NCBI RefSeq assembly: GCF_020740795.1
Contig: NC_067293.1
Coordinates: 20,694,365-20,758,364 of the forward strand
DNA from: Apus apus
Taxonomy: Eukaryota; Chordata; Aves; Apodiformes; Apodidae
DNA length: 64,000 nucleotides
Direction: 5' to 3'
A model generated the notes under the pieces. It was not told where the DNA came from and ran no database searches. It worked only from the letters and a program-made list of their open reading frames with translations. Positions 22,067-32,777 of the stretch are shown one piece after another (the first letter of the stretch is position 1; each line of letters starts with the position of its first letter). A program made the translations under genes and the position numbers.

Positions 22067-22811
22067 CTGGATCATATGCACATACAGATGTTTGATTTGT
22101 CCTCAGGTGCTACAGTCAGTTGTTAGAAAAACATCACAAAAGGTTTTCAGACTAAATGTCCTTTTGTTTCGGATCTGATAAAAGCATCTTCCAGAGAGAA
22201 GGCTAGGAAGTAAATCTATTTGAAGCAGCAAATGTGAAAACAGATTATTCTAAGGAGGTTTATTTAAAGATCTTCTTGCCGCTGTTCTGTGCTCTGAAGA
22301 TCTATTTTTATGCCTTTGTTTTCCTTTGAAAGAGAACACATTATTCCAGCTGCCGTATAACAGGCAAAGATGATGATGAAAAAGAAAAGAAATGTTCATT
22401 TCCTGCTCTTCACAACCAAGGAATTTGCATGATGTAAAAACGGGTTTAAATGTAACAGATTTTAACAAAGCAAAAAGCATCTGCTGGACGTGGTAGCATC
22501 TCCCCCACACCACTGTGCCTTGTGTGGAGGATGCAGGAGTTCAACAGGGGCACTTGAGAAAGGGCTTGTATTTACAGACATTCTGCAAATGCTGCATCAT
22601 CAGAGGTCTTTAAGCCTGATTTTGTAAAGTTCCGGGCCATGCTGCAGATGTCAACCACTGATCAGAGCCCTGCCCAAGCTCCAGGGATCTTAATGCTTCC
22701 ATTTGAACATGGCTTCCCAGTGGAGAGTCATATTTAAGACACAGCTTTACAATTATTCTTTTATAGGGTGTATAACATACCTGTATTATCTCTACAGAGT
22801 CCAATGCTATA
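22067..22811. other. Non-coding stretch, nothing recognised
   Basis: No motif-bearing frame or repeat was seen. Confidence 0.45.
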
Positions 22812-22930
22812 TCATAGAATCACAGAAGATGCTGAGTTGGAAGGGACCCATCAAGATCATCAAGTCCAACTGCTGTCCCTGTGTAGGGCACCCCAAGAAT
22901 CACCCCATGTGCCTGAGAGCATCATACATG
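22812..22930 (-). mobile_element. CR1 LINE 3' fragment, second 3'-end type
   Basis: ATCATAGAATCACAGAAGAT, then GCTGAGTTGGAAGGGACCCA. It ends near GTGCCTGAGAGCATCATA and matches the 3' end at 13000-13160 in reverse. Confidence 0.92.
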
Positions 22931-23649
22931 ACAGGTTTTATTTTAATATTTCATATATTTGGCTCTGTGGCCAAGAAGACATTAGTGTATGTAATGAATG
23001 GCAAATATTAATAAGCAGAAACATGCAAACCAACCTCTTAACCTCCCTGGGACCTGCCAAGCCCTGCAGAGCAGCCACCACAGCCTTGGCAGAGATTGAC
23101 AGAGCAGTAAAGGGAATACTTTTTTTTCCTACTCCTACAGAGAGAGAAGAAAACCATCAATTTCCGTTAGAAAGGGAATGAGCAGCAGGTTAATCAGAGT
23201 CCTGAGAGAGGTGGGGTATGGACAGCAAATACTTGTCATTGCTGTTTCCCAACACAGGAACAAGTTAAAAATCAATGAAGCACTAAGGGTGGAACTCAGA
23301 AGGAGTTTGTCCCCTGTCAGCTGGTAGCAGCTCTGTGGGAGTCTCAAACTCCAGATGTCCAAGGCTTTGTACAAGAAGAGACTTGGTATTTTAATGATCT
23401 GAGCATTCAACACTAAAGAGATTGCTTGGAAAATACTATTAAATCTTGTTTATAAGATGTAAACAGACCTCAGCTTAAACATGGAAGGTTGGGACCTTCG
23501 TGCAGTTGGTTTAGACCCTCACACACACAGGGAGGGAGCCTTAGAGTTTCCTCTTCTGCATCAGAAAAAGGAGATAGAACTGAAGAAGTCTCAGGAGTTT
23601 TCAGATTGAATCAAACCCACTCATGGCTAAAACAGGCAAGAGCTACATG
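22931..23649. other. Non-coding stretch, nothing recognised
   Basis: No repeat or exon was recognised. Confidence 0.45.
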
Positions 23650-23738
23650 AGCTCTGGTCTAGTGGGAGACGTCCCTGCCCAAGCAGGGGGTTGGAACCAA
23701 GTGGAGCTTACCTTCCAACCCAAACCATTCTATGAGAG
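23650..23738 (+). mobile_element. Very short CR1 3' fragment
   Basis: GTCTAGTGGGAGACGTCCCT, then AGCAGGGGGTTGGAACC and AACCCAAACCATTCTATGAG. Only about 90 bp is left. Confidence 0.85.
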
Positions 23739-26700
23739 TGCAGTTCTGGCTTTAGGTGAGAGGAAGGTACCTGAGAATGCAGAGGCAAAAGTTGTTCTTC
23801 ATAACCCCTGTGTATGCCCAGCTCTGAAAGCTTGGTCCTGGGGAGGGTATAACATGCCATCCAGGCACAGCCATCCTTGTGCCCTCCAAAACCCACCTTT
23901 GCAGCTAAGTCCTGATGCTTTCCAGAGTGCAGATTGCCAGGGAAAGTCATGACTCCTGCAAGAGGCTGGAACTCTCTCCCTTAACTTATAGACAGGCTAC
24001 TTTCAAAGGAGCAAACTTCTTTAAGAAAAGCTGATGATGCACAGCTTAAATAATTAATATCTTCCAGTTTTGCAGGTTGGGTTTGGGCTTCAAAATGAAG
24101 CTACTGCTGGTCCTCTTCCTCTCCTGCTAGCTCACAGCTGGATAACCAACATAAAGTAAACTTGATGCAGAAATGGTATTGTGATAGTGAAATAAGTCAA
24201 TCTACACAAAATCCAGGAAGGAAAGTGTATTCCCAGAGATAAGAAGAACAAGGAGCATTCGCAGGGAAAAAAGAAAAGGACTGATTTAATATGGTGCATA
24301 AATCCAAGGAGCCAGAGAGGAACCTGCCAGAGAAAAAGCCGCAAAGGCATATCTGGGGACTCAGAGGCCCCCTACCCTCCTGGGGCAGGACATCAGTATC
24401 AGACTCCCTGAGGGCTCCTCTGAGCCCCACCACACTCTTGCCACGCTCCCTCGGCCACCAGCACCCACACACCAAGCACACCCAGGAGGACAAGCTCTTC
24501 AGCACAACTGTTCACATGCTGAGATGGGTTTGAGCATGAAAAGCAGAATTAAAGGAAATGCTTCTCCCATCCACTCAGCTGAGCTCCGGCTTTTCTCCAG
24601 GCTTTGTCAGGAGAAAGCCTTTGCTCTTTTCCTTTGCTCCCCTCATCCTTTTGCTGGGATTCTCCCAGGCTGAGGGACAAGGTGCGCTCTTGTGCAGACA
24701 TACCTGGGAGCTTCACATGGAGGGGTGAGGAGCTCTTCACTTGACCGAGCTTGTGTTCTTGTCCCCTCTGGGTGCTCTCCTGTAGCTCAGCTTTCCCAGG
24801 AAAGGAAAGTTTTGCAGATTCTCTAATTCAGCTTCTGGAGTAGGGGAATCCAAAGACTTCTTAGTATGTAGAATAAAGAAACTGAAATAATGAGAATGCC
24901 CCAGAGCAGAGGAAGGGGGCTGAGCTCTTCAGGAGCTTCAGGTGACTGTCCCAAGGAAGCTGCCATATCTTTGGATGCACAGGTATCTAATTTAATACTC
25001 CAACTGCAGGCATCATCCCAGCTCAAAACAAAGATAACAGAGATGGCAAGAATTCAGAGAACAAGAAAAGGCCTAGAAAACACTTGTAAGGTTCAACTAA
25101 AAGGAAAAGGATCACTGCTTAAAAAGAGACACAAATAATTTCATTGTAAAGATTTTTATTTAAAGCCAGGAATGGGTGGGTTCCAACATATTAGGAAAAA
25201 CAAGGACTCTGCTGATTAATATCCACAAAAGAAACAGTCAAAGGTGGGAACATAAAGGATGCAAAAGGAACCCAGACACTGCCTCTGTATCTTGTTCTGA
25301 GTGAGTTTGAGCACAGTGAACACTCACCACGACAGGAGAAACCTTAAGATTTGAGAGCAGTCTTGACACATTAATAGAGAACACTCAGAGGTATCAATTA
25401 CAAGGCATATTCAACTTTGTTCATCAGGTCTGAATCTAATTGTTAATCATTATATTAAAGATAGGGTAGATGTAACGTGTGGGCGAGCTCTTTCATAACT
25501 GCTTCCATTAAGTTCTCATACTTTGCTCTGAAGAAGCTACCTTTGGTTTTAAATCACAATATAAATCTAAGCAAGACTGGTCTGATTTAGCCCAGCAATT
25601 CTTATATTCCTTCACTGGTTACATTAACTTGTGAGTCACCTTTTAAAGTTGCTTCCTTACCCCAGGACAGATCCTTTAGATGTGACCATTATTTGTGATC
25701 ATCACTCTGGCAGAAAGAGTCAGCCCTTCAGATGTGCTCAGTGACATTGTGCTCTGTGCATTTCCATGAATAAACAGTTGATTTCAGCATTTCCAACTGG
25801 TTTGTTTTTAAGGAAAATGAAGACTGAAATGGGACATACAGAGGGCTTTAGACTGTTTGCTTTTCTTTTCTGGTTTGTTTGGGCTTTTTTTACAAGCAGT
25901 TATTATTCTGTGGTGGCCTGCAAGTCATTTAGAAGAGGGCTGGCTGGAAAGCCCAGGACAGATGTCAGGCCTGGCAGAGGAGAGGGGTGGCTGATCTGCT
26001 CTGCAGAGGCTCCATGAACCCTGTTTGCTTGCTGCACACAGCAGGGCTGGTGCTGCACTCCATCACCATGGCAGCTTATTGACATCAGGCATCTTCCCAA
26101 GACTGCAGATGAGGGGAACTGAGATGCCAGAAGACATCCTGAGGAGAGGACAGTGCATAAAGGTGATGGTGTAAGTGGGGCCACATCCAAGGGGGTAGTC
26201 AGGATTACCTCAGCGCCTCCAGCAGACCTCGAGGAACACAATTGCTGGAAGAAGACAAGTCCTGGACATGCTGCAAGTTCCCTAATAAGCAAAGAAATCA
26301 CAATATTATTCTTCTGCTGCATAGATCACACTCAGACCAGGCAAAACTTCTCCAGAGGAGATCAGTGCAAAGGCCAGTCATGGAGTGGCATCTGCCCCAT
26401 CACACACATGAGCACATCACCCACCGAGAGCAAGGGAGGTGGTGGCTGGGGAAGGATCCAAAGGCAGCATTTCCTAACCTTTCCTCTGAACATCTGCTAT
26501 CAAGGGATGAAGGAGAAAGTGCTGAGCAGGAGCATGGAAAAAGAGTCAGGAGAAATCTGTCTGCAGGTTTGCTTCTTTTGAACTGTCAGCAGCAGCCACA
26601 GAAATTTCCACTCCTAAGAGCACAAAAACTACAGACTAGACAAACAGGTGTTTTTTTCTGGTGACACAACAAAAGTAATTTCTGTTGCAGAACTTGACAG

Positions 26701-27902
26701 GAAAAAGCCAAGCAAATCTAGTTGCCCAGGTTTTCAAGTCAAAACTCCCCATTTTCTACCAGACCCCGACTTTATCTTGTCAGTTGCCAACAAAGCCCAG
26801 AGTTATGAACACTACAGACAAAGGAACACCTCCCAGTGTCCCCTTCTCCTCAGTCTGACACATCCTGGGCTGATGGATGCAGCACAGACAATTCAGGAGC
26901 TCCTTCAGGAGCTCCCATGGGATCAGGGAGACCCCAGCTTGGCCTGCTGAGCAGTCAGAGAGGGCAGCATAGCTGCAGAGAGGCTTCACCAAATATCCAA
27001 ATATAAGCTGAAGAGCAAGAGGCCCTAAGGTTTAAAGTCAACACCACACCTGCATCTAACTGTCCTCCAGCAGAGGCAACACACCTAAAATATTTTGGCC
27101 TCCAAGACCAGCAATCCACAGTTACTAAAACAGCCAGGCAAGCTTTGCAGCAGCATTGTTCACTTGCTCTTAACCACGGCTGTTTCTAGCATGTGATTCA
27201 TTTGAGAGCAAGCTCTGGGAATATCCATTTCTGGGCAAGCTAGGCTGTGTTTGCTGAATTTCCAAATAAGATCTAGGAGTAGGAGGGAGGTGAAGAGGTC
27301 AGGCCTTCCAGCTCCCGCTGGGGTCAGGATCTGCTGGGCTGTTGGGGCCTGCTCCTCTGCACCCACCTCCACATGAATTTTGCATGGCCACTGACAACAT
27401 CCTGCATCTACATTTGTACTGCCCCATGGAGGAAAGATCCAGAGAGCAGCAGGGACAGGTTGTGTGCTGGGAGTCAGACATTACATCGCTTGCAGCCTTG
27501 GAGCCCAAAACCACACTGGCCTGGCTCAGCCTCCTTCCCCAGTATGGTGCTTCAGCTGGAGGAAAGTGGCGTATTGTCAACTTTTTGCCCTGGGTCTGCA
27601 TGGAAATCATCCCTGTATTGCCTGATTTTTTGTCCCATGTAGAAAACCAGGGGCAGGACAGGCTAGGCTCTGGCCTCAGCTGCTGCTACTGTTCCACGTC
27701 CACCATCTGTGGGTCATCCCAGCTGCTCAGAACCACTTCTTGCTCCAGCACGTCCAAACCTCAACATCTGCTGTGCTGGTCTGGGGAGGAGACCAAACAC
27801 AGGGCCCTCTGGCTGTTCGCAGGGTCTGGGATGGAGACAGATTCCCCACGGCAGCTGTACTGCCAGCTAGCATCCTTCCTCTCTAAGTGACTGCAAAGTA
27901 GA
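23739..27902. other. 4.2 kb of non-coding DNA up to the satellite edge
   Basis: No repeat family was recognised. The longest open frame of the left flank, 182 codons at 27342-27890, ends 12 bp before the satellite starts. It has no signal peptide, domain motif or recognisable family, is Cys/Ser-rich late on, and is overlapped by open frames in other phases, so I treat it as unproven. Confidence 0.4.
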
Positions 27903-28249
27903 CCTCCAGTGTCTAGGATTAAGGGTCCAGTGTCCAGTGTCTAGGGTTTACGCTGTAGCCTTAAGGGTCTAGGGTTAAGAGTTTGGAGTCTGGAGTTAAG
28001 TGATGAGTGTCAGCGGTCCAGTGTTCATGGTCCAGTGTCTAGGGTGTAGTGTCTAGGGTTTAGACCGTAGGCTTAAGGGTCTAGAGTTACGCATATGGGG
28101 TCTGGAGATAAGTGCCCAGGGTCAAGGGTCTAGCATCTAAGGTTTAGTATATAGGGTTAAGGGTCTAGACTCCAGTGTCTAGGGTTTAGACTGTAGGCTT
28201 AAGGGTCTAGACTTACGCGTCTAGGGTCTGGAGTTAAGCTCCCAGGGTC
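27903..28249 (+). repeat. Heptamer satellite, 91-bp-type, leading edge
   Basis: The array begins abruptly after unique DNA (about 27903) with CCAGTGTCTAGG. G-rich strand is +. Units such as TTAAGGG, TCTAGGG, TTTAGAC and TGTAGGC follow one another in 7-bp phase. It ends where the exon block begins. Confidence 0.93.
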
Positions 28250-28320
28250 AAGAACCCCACAGCGCCCAGCCAAGAACCACAGGATGTGCAGCTTTGCTGA
28301 GCATTTCTAAGCTCTTTTAC

Positions 28321-28462
28321 CTCAAACATCTCTTGCTCCGTCTGTCACTGATCCTCCAGGAGCTGCTCCATGTAGGTCAGATTCTGGAATTTTTCCAGCT
28401 AAGTGCTGTAGTGTTTCTGCAGCTGCTCCTCAATCTTCTCATACTCATCCATAAAAGCAGGA
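28321..28462 (-). pseudogene. CLUAP1: CLUAP1 (IFT38) coiled-coil exon, copy 1
   Basis: A 142-nt exon on the minus strand, bounded by a pyrimidine-rich acceptor (CTTCTTCTCTCCAG) and a donor (GAG, then GTAAAAGAG). Its frame reads PAFMDEYEKIEEQLQKHYST, stop, LEKFQNLTYMEQLLEDQ, stop, then QTEQEMFE. This fits the C-terminal coiled coil of CLUAP1/IFT38, a subunit of the intraflagellar transport B complex needed for cilium assembly. The family match is from memory of its YLEKF..LTYLEQ..ED pattern. Two in-frame stops (TAG at 28401-28399, TGA at 28347-28345) and the absence of other exons make it a pseudo-exon. It sits inside heptamer satellite, far from any parent gene. Another coiled-coil protein is possible but less likely. 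Confidence 0.72.
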
Positions 28463-28705
28463 CTGGAGAGAAGAAGCACAAAACTACTCAGAGAAATATT
28501 GACCTATAGATGTAGAATTCTGAAATCAGCATGTTGGGCTTTGCAGTTGCCTTTCAATGTGTGCTCATCTAAAAGCACCTTTTGTTTTTCAGGTTCCAGA
28601 CTTCAGAGACTACAAGTGTCAGACAAAAAACCTCATCAAACTTTGGTGCAAAAACTCCGTAGAGCAAAGGAAAACTTTCTGTGTATCCACTATCATGCCT
28701 TTCCA
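28463..28705 (-). other. Intron remnant upstream of the pseudo-exon, copy 1
   Basis: Sequence on the acceptor side of the exon, shared in inverted form with 56369-56608 but missing from the copy at 32605. It lies between the exon and the CR1 and holds no further exon that I can recognise. Confidence 0.65.
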
Positions 28706-29305
28706 AACAGAATCCCAGAGTGCTGGTGTTGGAATGGACCTCTAGAGATCATGCAGTCCAAGCCCCTGCTAGAGCAGGATCCCCTACAGTAGGTTCCACA
28801 GGAACATGTCCAGCTGGCTTTGGAATGTCTCCAAAGAAGGAGATTCCACAACCTCTCTGGGCGGCCTGTCCCAGGACTCTGTCACCCTCACAGGAAATAA
28901 GTTGTTCCTCATGTTCAGTTTGACTCTCCTGGGCTCCAGCTTGTGCCCATTGCCCCTTGTCCTCTCACTGGACAGCACTGAGAAGAGTCTGGTCCCCCCC
29001 TCCTCCCACCCCCTCTAGATACTGACCAGCACTGATGAGATCCCCACTCAGTCTCCTCCTCTCCACATGAACAGCCCCAGCTCTCCCAGCCTTTCCTCAC
29101 CAGCAGATGCTCCAGTCCCTTCAGCATCTCTGCAGACCTGGGCTGGGCTCTCTCCAGTAGCTCCTTGTCCCTCCTGAACTGGGAGCCCAGAACCACACAT
29201 GCTTCTACAGGTGGGGGCCTCACCAGGGCAGAGGGGCAGAACAACCTCCCTGACCTGCTGGCCACACTCTTCTTCATGCCCTCAGGATGGCATTGGTCTG
29301 GTGGC
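28706..29305 (-). mobile_element. CR1 LINE inside the inverted block, left
   Basis: The 3' end (CAGAATCCCAGAGTGCTGGT) lies next to the intron remnant, and the 5'-truncated end is near 29305 in the ORF2 part. The minus strand carries [20 protein letters not shown], then a [18 protein letters not shown] motif. It is the same insertion as the one at 55765-56368, so it predates the block duplication. Confidence 0.93.
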
Positions 29306-29476
29306 CAGAAAGGCAGCCTTTTCACCTTTTTAGCAGACAAATCAAAGTTTAGCAGGTGAGGTGCTGCTCAGCTGTAGTCAATCATTTCATGAACAGGTCC
29401 AGAACTAACCCAGCTGAGCTTGGACTTACTGGCCTTTCCCAATTAGCCAATTGCTCTGTTGCTCCCAGTTTATCAG

Positions 29477-29903
29477 CTTAAGGGTCTACGGATAAGGGTC
29501 TAGATGCTGGACTTAAGCGCCCAGGGTCACGGATTTAAAGAGTCTAATGTCTAGGAATATGGGCCAAGCATTTAGAGACTAGGGTTAATTTTCTAGAGTA
29601 AAATGTCATGAGTAAAAGGACTAGGGTTAAGGCTCTTGGTCTAGGGTTTAGTATCTAGGGTTAAGGGTCTAGGTTCTAGTGTCTAGGGTCTAGTGTCTAG
29701 GGTTTAGGCTGTAGGCTTAAGGGTCTAGGGTTAAGGGTCTAGGGTCTGAATTTAAGTGTCCAGGGTCAAAGGTCTAGGGTTTAGTAGCTAGGGTTAAGGG
29801 TCTAGGGTGTGGAGTTAAGTGCCCAGGGTGAAGGCTCTAGGGTTCAGTGTCTAGCGTTTAGGCTGTAGACTTAAGCGTCTAGAGTTACCGGTTGAGGGTC
29901 TGA
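29477..29903 (+). repeat. Heptamer satellite, 91-bp-type, second segment
   Basis: Resumes with CTTAAGGGTCTACGG. About 80 bp inside, at 29560-29640, is a signature (GCCAAGCATTTAGAGAC, then AAAAGGACTAGGGTTAAGG) that recurs at 33.5-35.0 kb and, inverted, next to the right block at about 55480-55510. Confidence 0.93.
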
Positions 29904-30202
29904 AGAACCACGACAACATTAACCTATTTTAAAAAACATGTGTAAGCCTTGTTTACCTGGGGGCAGAAACCAGGGGAAACCAGGGTAAAGATGATCAAAT
30001 TAATAAATGTAAAAGCACTCATAACTATTAAAACATTGACAATTTAAGGAGGCATTTAGACTGATGACTACTGCTTTTTAGATTCTTAATACCTAAAATT
30101 TCTTGATACCAACATGAAAAAATTAGCCAGGTATTCACTAATTATTTATCCTTGCCCATTAAAAATGTTGTATTCCTACATGAAACAAAATGGGGACAGA
30201 GC

Positions 30203-30216
30203 CACGTGACCACGTG
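30203..30216 (+). promoter_or_regulatory. Paired CACGTG E-boxes
   Basis: Two perfect CACGTG palindromes separated by 2 bp, upstream of the CpG-rich core. bHLH-zip factors (USF, MYC/MAX, TFE families) bind this motif; use here is inference. Confidence 0.35.
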
Positions 30217-30267
30217 CCAGCCACGCTCCAACTGGAAATAAATGCAAAACAAATCGAGGTGAGTGCA

Positions 30268-30330
30268 AAGCATTTGGAACTAGACAATCTTTAAAGTCCC
30301 TTCCCATCCAAACCATCCTATCTGGATGAA
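30268..30330 (+). mobile_element. CR1 3' end remnant inside the island
   Basis: TTTGGAACTAGACAATCTTT, then AAAGTCCCTTCCCATCC and AAACCATCCTATCTGG: only the final 60 bp of a CR1. Confidence 0.75.
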
Positions 30331-30752
30331 ACACCAGCTGCTGCTGCGCCGCCCAACAGCCCTGGGCCTCTTCCACCTCCCCCCACTTTAGCAGCACTTG
30401 GAATGAGGGGGGGGAGGCAGAGCTCGGGGGGGGGCGGCGATCGCGAGAAGGGGGGGACAGTGCTCGTGGTCGGGGGGGCAGCGCTTGGCGGGGGGGCATC
30501 CGCATTCCCACGTTCCCCCCCCACGTTCCCCCCCCCACGCCCCGTTCCCATCTCTCGCTGTGTCCCCCCGCCCCCACCGTTACCACCCCACACCCACTGC
30601 CCCTTACCAGCACTCCCATCCCTTGCAGCTTCTCCCCAGAACTAGAAACTGCTGGCAGCAGAACCCGGCCCGGCCCCGGGCTCCCTCACTGACTCCTAAC
30701 CCATCTCAGAGACCATCGGCTGCTGACTTCCGCCTCGCACCGCAGGATGTGG

Positions 30753-32533
30753 CCTTAAGTGTCTAGGGTTTAGGGTTAAGGGTCCAGTGTCCAGTGTCTA
30801 GGGTTTATGATGTAGGCCTAAGGGTCTAGGGTTAAGGGTCTTGAGTCTGGAGTTAAGTGACTCATCTGGCCCCACCCAGCCCAGCGTTTACCAGTCAGCA
30901 GAGCACCGCCCTGGCCATGCACACAAAGGGCAGCTGATTGTCTAGGGTTTAGGCTGTAGGCTTAAGGGTCCAGTGTTAAGGGTCTAGGGTCTGGAGTTAA
31001 GTGCCCAAGATCAAAGTTCTAGGGTCCAGTGTCTAGGGTTTAGGCTGTGGGATTAAGGGTCTAGGGTCTGGAGTTAAGTGCCCAGGGTCAAGGGTGTAGG
31101 ATCCAGTGTCTAGAGTCCAGTGTTTCCAGTCTAGTGTGTAGGGTTTAGGCTGTAGGCTTAAGGGTCTAGAGTTATGTGTCTAGGGTCTGGAGTTAAGTGC
31201 CCAGGCTCTAGTGTCTATGGTCTAGGTTTCAGTAGCTCGAGTTTAGTATCTAGGGTCTACTGTTTAAGGTTTAGATGTACGCTTAAGGGTCTAAGGTCTG
31301 GCGTTGAGGGCGCAGAGTCAAGGATCTAGTGTCTAGGGTCCAGTGTCTGGGGTGTCGTGCCTAGGGTTTATGCTGTAAGCTTCAAGGTCCAGGGCCTGTA
31401 GTTAAGTGCCCAGGGTCAAGGGTCTAGGGTCCAGTGTCTATTGTCCAGTATCTAGGGTCTAGTGTCTACGGTTTAGGCTGTAGGCTTAAGGGTCTAGAGT
31501 TACGTGTCTAGGGTCTGGATTTAAGTGCCCAGGGTCAAGAGGATAGGGTCTAAGGTCCAGTGTCTAGGGTTTAGGCTGCAGGCTTAAGGGACTAGGGTTG
31601 CGGGTCTAGGGTCTGGACTTAAGTGCCCAGGGTCAAGGGTTTAGGGTCTAGGGTTTAGTATCTAGGATTAAGGGTCTAGAGTTAAGGGTCTAGGGTCTGG
31701 AGTTAAGTGTCCAGGGTTTAGTAAGGTCTAGGGTTTAGTATCTAGTGTCTAGGGTCTGGTGTCTAGGGTTTAGACTGCAGGCTTAACAGACTAGGGTTAC
31801 TGGTCTAGGATCTGGAGTTAAATGCCCATGGTTAAGGCTCAAGGGTCTGGGTTTAGTATCTAGGGTTAATGGTCTAGAGTTAAGTGCCCAGAGTCAAGGG
31901 TGTAGGATTTGGTGTCTAGGATCTAAGGTGTAGGTTTAACAGTCTAGAGCTATGGTTTAGGTTCTGGAGTTAAGTGCCCAGGGTCAAGGCTCTAGGGTCC
32001 AGTGTCTAGAGTGTAGTGTCTAGGGTTTAGGCTGAGGGTTTAAGGGTCTAGTGTCTGGAGTTAAGTGCCCAGGGTCAAGGGTCTAGGGACAACGGTTTAG
32101 TATCTAGGGTCTAGTGTCTAGGGATTAGGCTGTAGGCTGAAGTGTCTAAAATTACGGGTCTATGTTCTGGAGTTAAGTGCCCAGAGTCAAGGCTATAGGG
32201 TCCAGTGTCTAGGCTCCAGTGTCTAGAATCTAGTTTCTAGGGTTTAGCCTGGACACTTCAATGACTAGAATGAAGGGTCTAGGGTCTGGAGAAAAGTGCC
32301 ATGATCAAGGGTTTTGGTTCTAGGGTTTGTTATGCATAGTGCCCACAGTCAAGGCTTTCTGTTTAGGGTGCAGTGTCAACGGTAGGCTTAAGGGTCTAGA
32401 CTTACGGTTCTATAGTCTGGAATTAAGTGTCCAGGATCAAGACTCTGTGGCCTAGGCTCCAGTTTTAGTGTAGGCTGGAGGCTTAAGGGATTAGGGTTAA
32501 GGGTCTAGGGTCTGGAGTTAAGCGCCCAGGGTC
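30753..32533 (+). repeat. Heptamer satellite, 91-bp-type, third segment
   Basis: The unit order is clear here. TCTAGGG, TTTAGGC, TGTAGGC and TTAAGGG come first, then TCTAGAG and TTACGGG. A half with TCTGGAG, TTAAGTG, CCCAGGG and TCAAGGG completes 13 heptamers. Spacing between CCCAGGG marks is often an exact multiple of 7 (for example 119 and 98 bp), with occasional slips. Confidence 0.93.
30862..30938. other. 77-bp foreign insert in the satellite
   Basis: GC-rich, non-heptameric DNA (starting CTCATCTGGCCCCACCC, ending AAAGGGCAGCTGA) inserted between TTAAGTGA and TTGTCTAGGG. I do not recognise it. It has no target-site duplication that I can see. Confidence 0.7.
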
Positions 32534-32777
32534 AAGAACCCTACAGCACCCAGCCAAGAACCACAGGATGTGCAGCTTTGCTGAGCATTTCTAAGCTCTT
32601 TTACCTCAAACATCTCTTGCTCCGTCTGTCACTGATCCTCCAGGAGCTGCTCCATGTAGGTCAGATTCTGGAATTTTTCCAGCTAAGTGCTGTAGTGTTT
32701 CTGCAGCTGCTCCTCAATCTTCTCATACTCATCCATAAAAGCAGGACTGGAGAGAAGAAGCACAAAACTACTCAGAG
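32534..32777 (-). repeat. Direct second copy of the exon part of the block
   Basis: Matches 28250-28493 at the same orientation, 4284 bp away. By eye there are only two differences, both in the first 20 bp. The copy stops in the intron after CTACTCAGAG, where satellite (GGTCTAGGG) begins at once; the CR1 side is missing. Confidence 0.93.
32605..32746 (-). pseudogene. CLUAP1: CLUAP1 (IFT38) coiled-coil exon, copy 2
   Basis: A 142-nt pseudo-exon identical by eye to copy 1 (28321-28462), with the same acceptor, donor and both in-frame stops. The identity, including the later TGA stop that copy 3 lacks, shows that copies 1 and 2 are the most recent pair or have been homogenised by gene conversion. 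Only about 31 bp of acceptor-side intron remains before satellite takes over. Confidence 0.72.

Larger units (their letters stand above)
28250..29476 (-). repeat. Left arm of 1.2-kb inverted block (exon, intron, CR1)
   Basis: A non-satellite block whose reverse complement recurs at 55598-56786 with scattered substitutions and small indels. Read on the minus strand it contains about 170 bp that may be unrelated flank, a CR1, an intron piece, an exon with splice sites, and a donor-side intron stub. Satellite abuts both ends. Confidence 0.93.
29904..30752. other. Non-satellite island with GC-rich, CpG-rich core
   Basis: About 850 bp of unrelated DNA inside the array. The first 300 bp is AT-rich. 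Two CACGTG boxes stand at 30203-30208 and 30211-30216. A CR1 end follows, then a GC-rich core (30380-30740) with runs of G and C and many CpG. Satellite restarts at about 30753. It looks like a promoter-type CpG island, but no first exon could be shown. Confidence 0.75.

Noticed and set aside
27342..27890. 182-codon open frame beside the satellite edge
   Set aside because: No recognised domain, no splice or promoter context, overlapping open frames in other phases; length alone is weak support in CR1-rich vertebrate DNA.
1..27902. tRNA, rRNA or microRNA genes
   Set aside because: No cloverleaf with A/B boxes or known RNA sequence was recognised; a tRNAscan/Infernal run would be decisive.
28294..28509. 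Plus-strand hydrophobic Leu-rich open frame, repeated at 32578 and, inverted, at 56569-56763
   Set aside because: It is the antisense of the coiled-coil pseudo-exon; heptad Leu/Glu codons read backwards give Leu-rich peptides.
30176..30619. 147-codon reverse frame in the GC-rich island
   Set aside because: Gly/Arg/Pro-rich product of G and C runs; no start context or homologous domain seen.
28321..32746. Distance of 4284 bp between exon copies 1 and 2 being 612 x 7
   Set aside because: Non-satellite insertions lie between them and a multiple of 7 has a one-in-seven chance.
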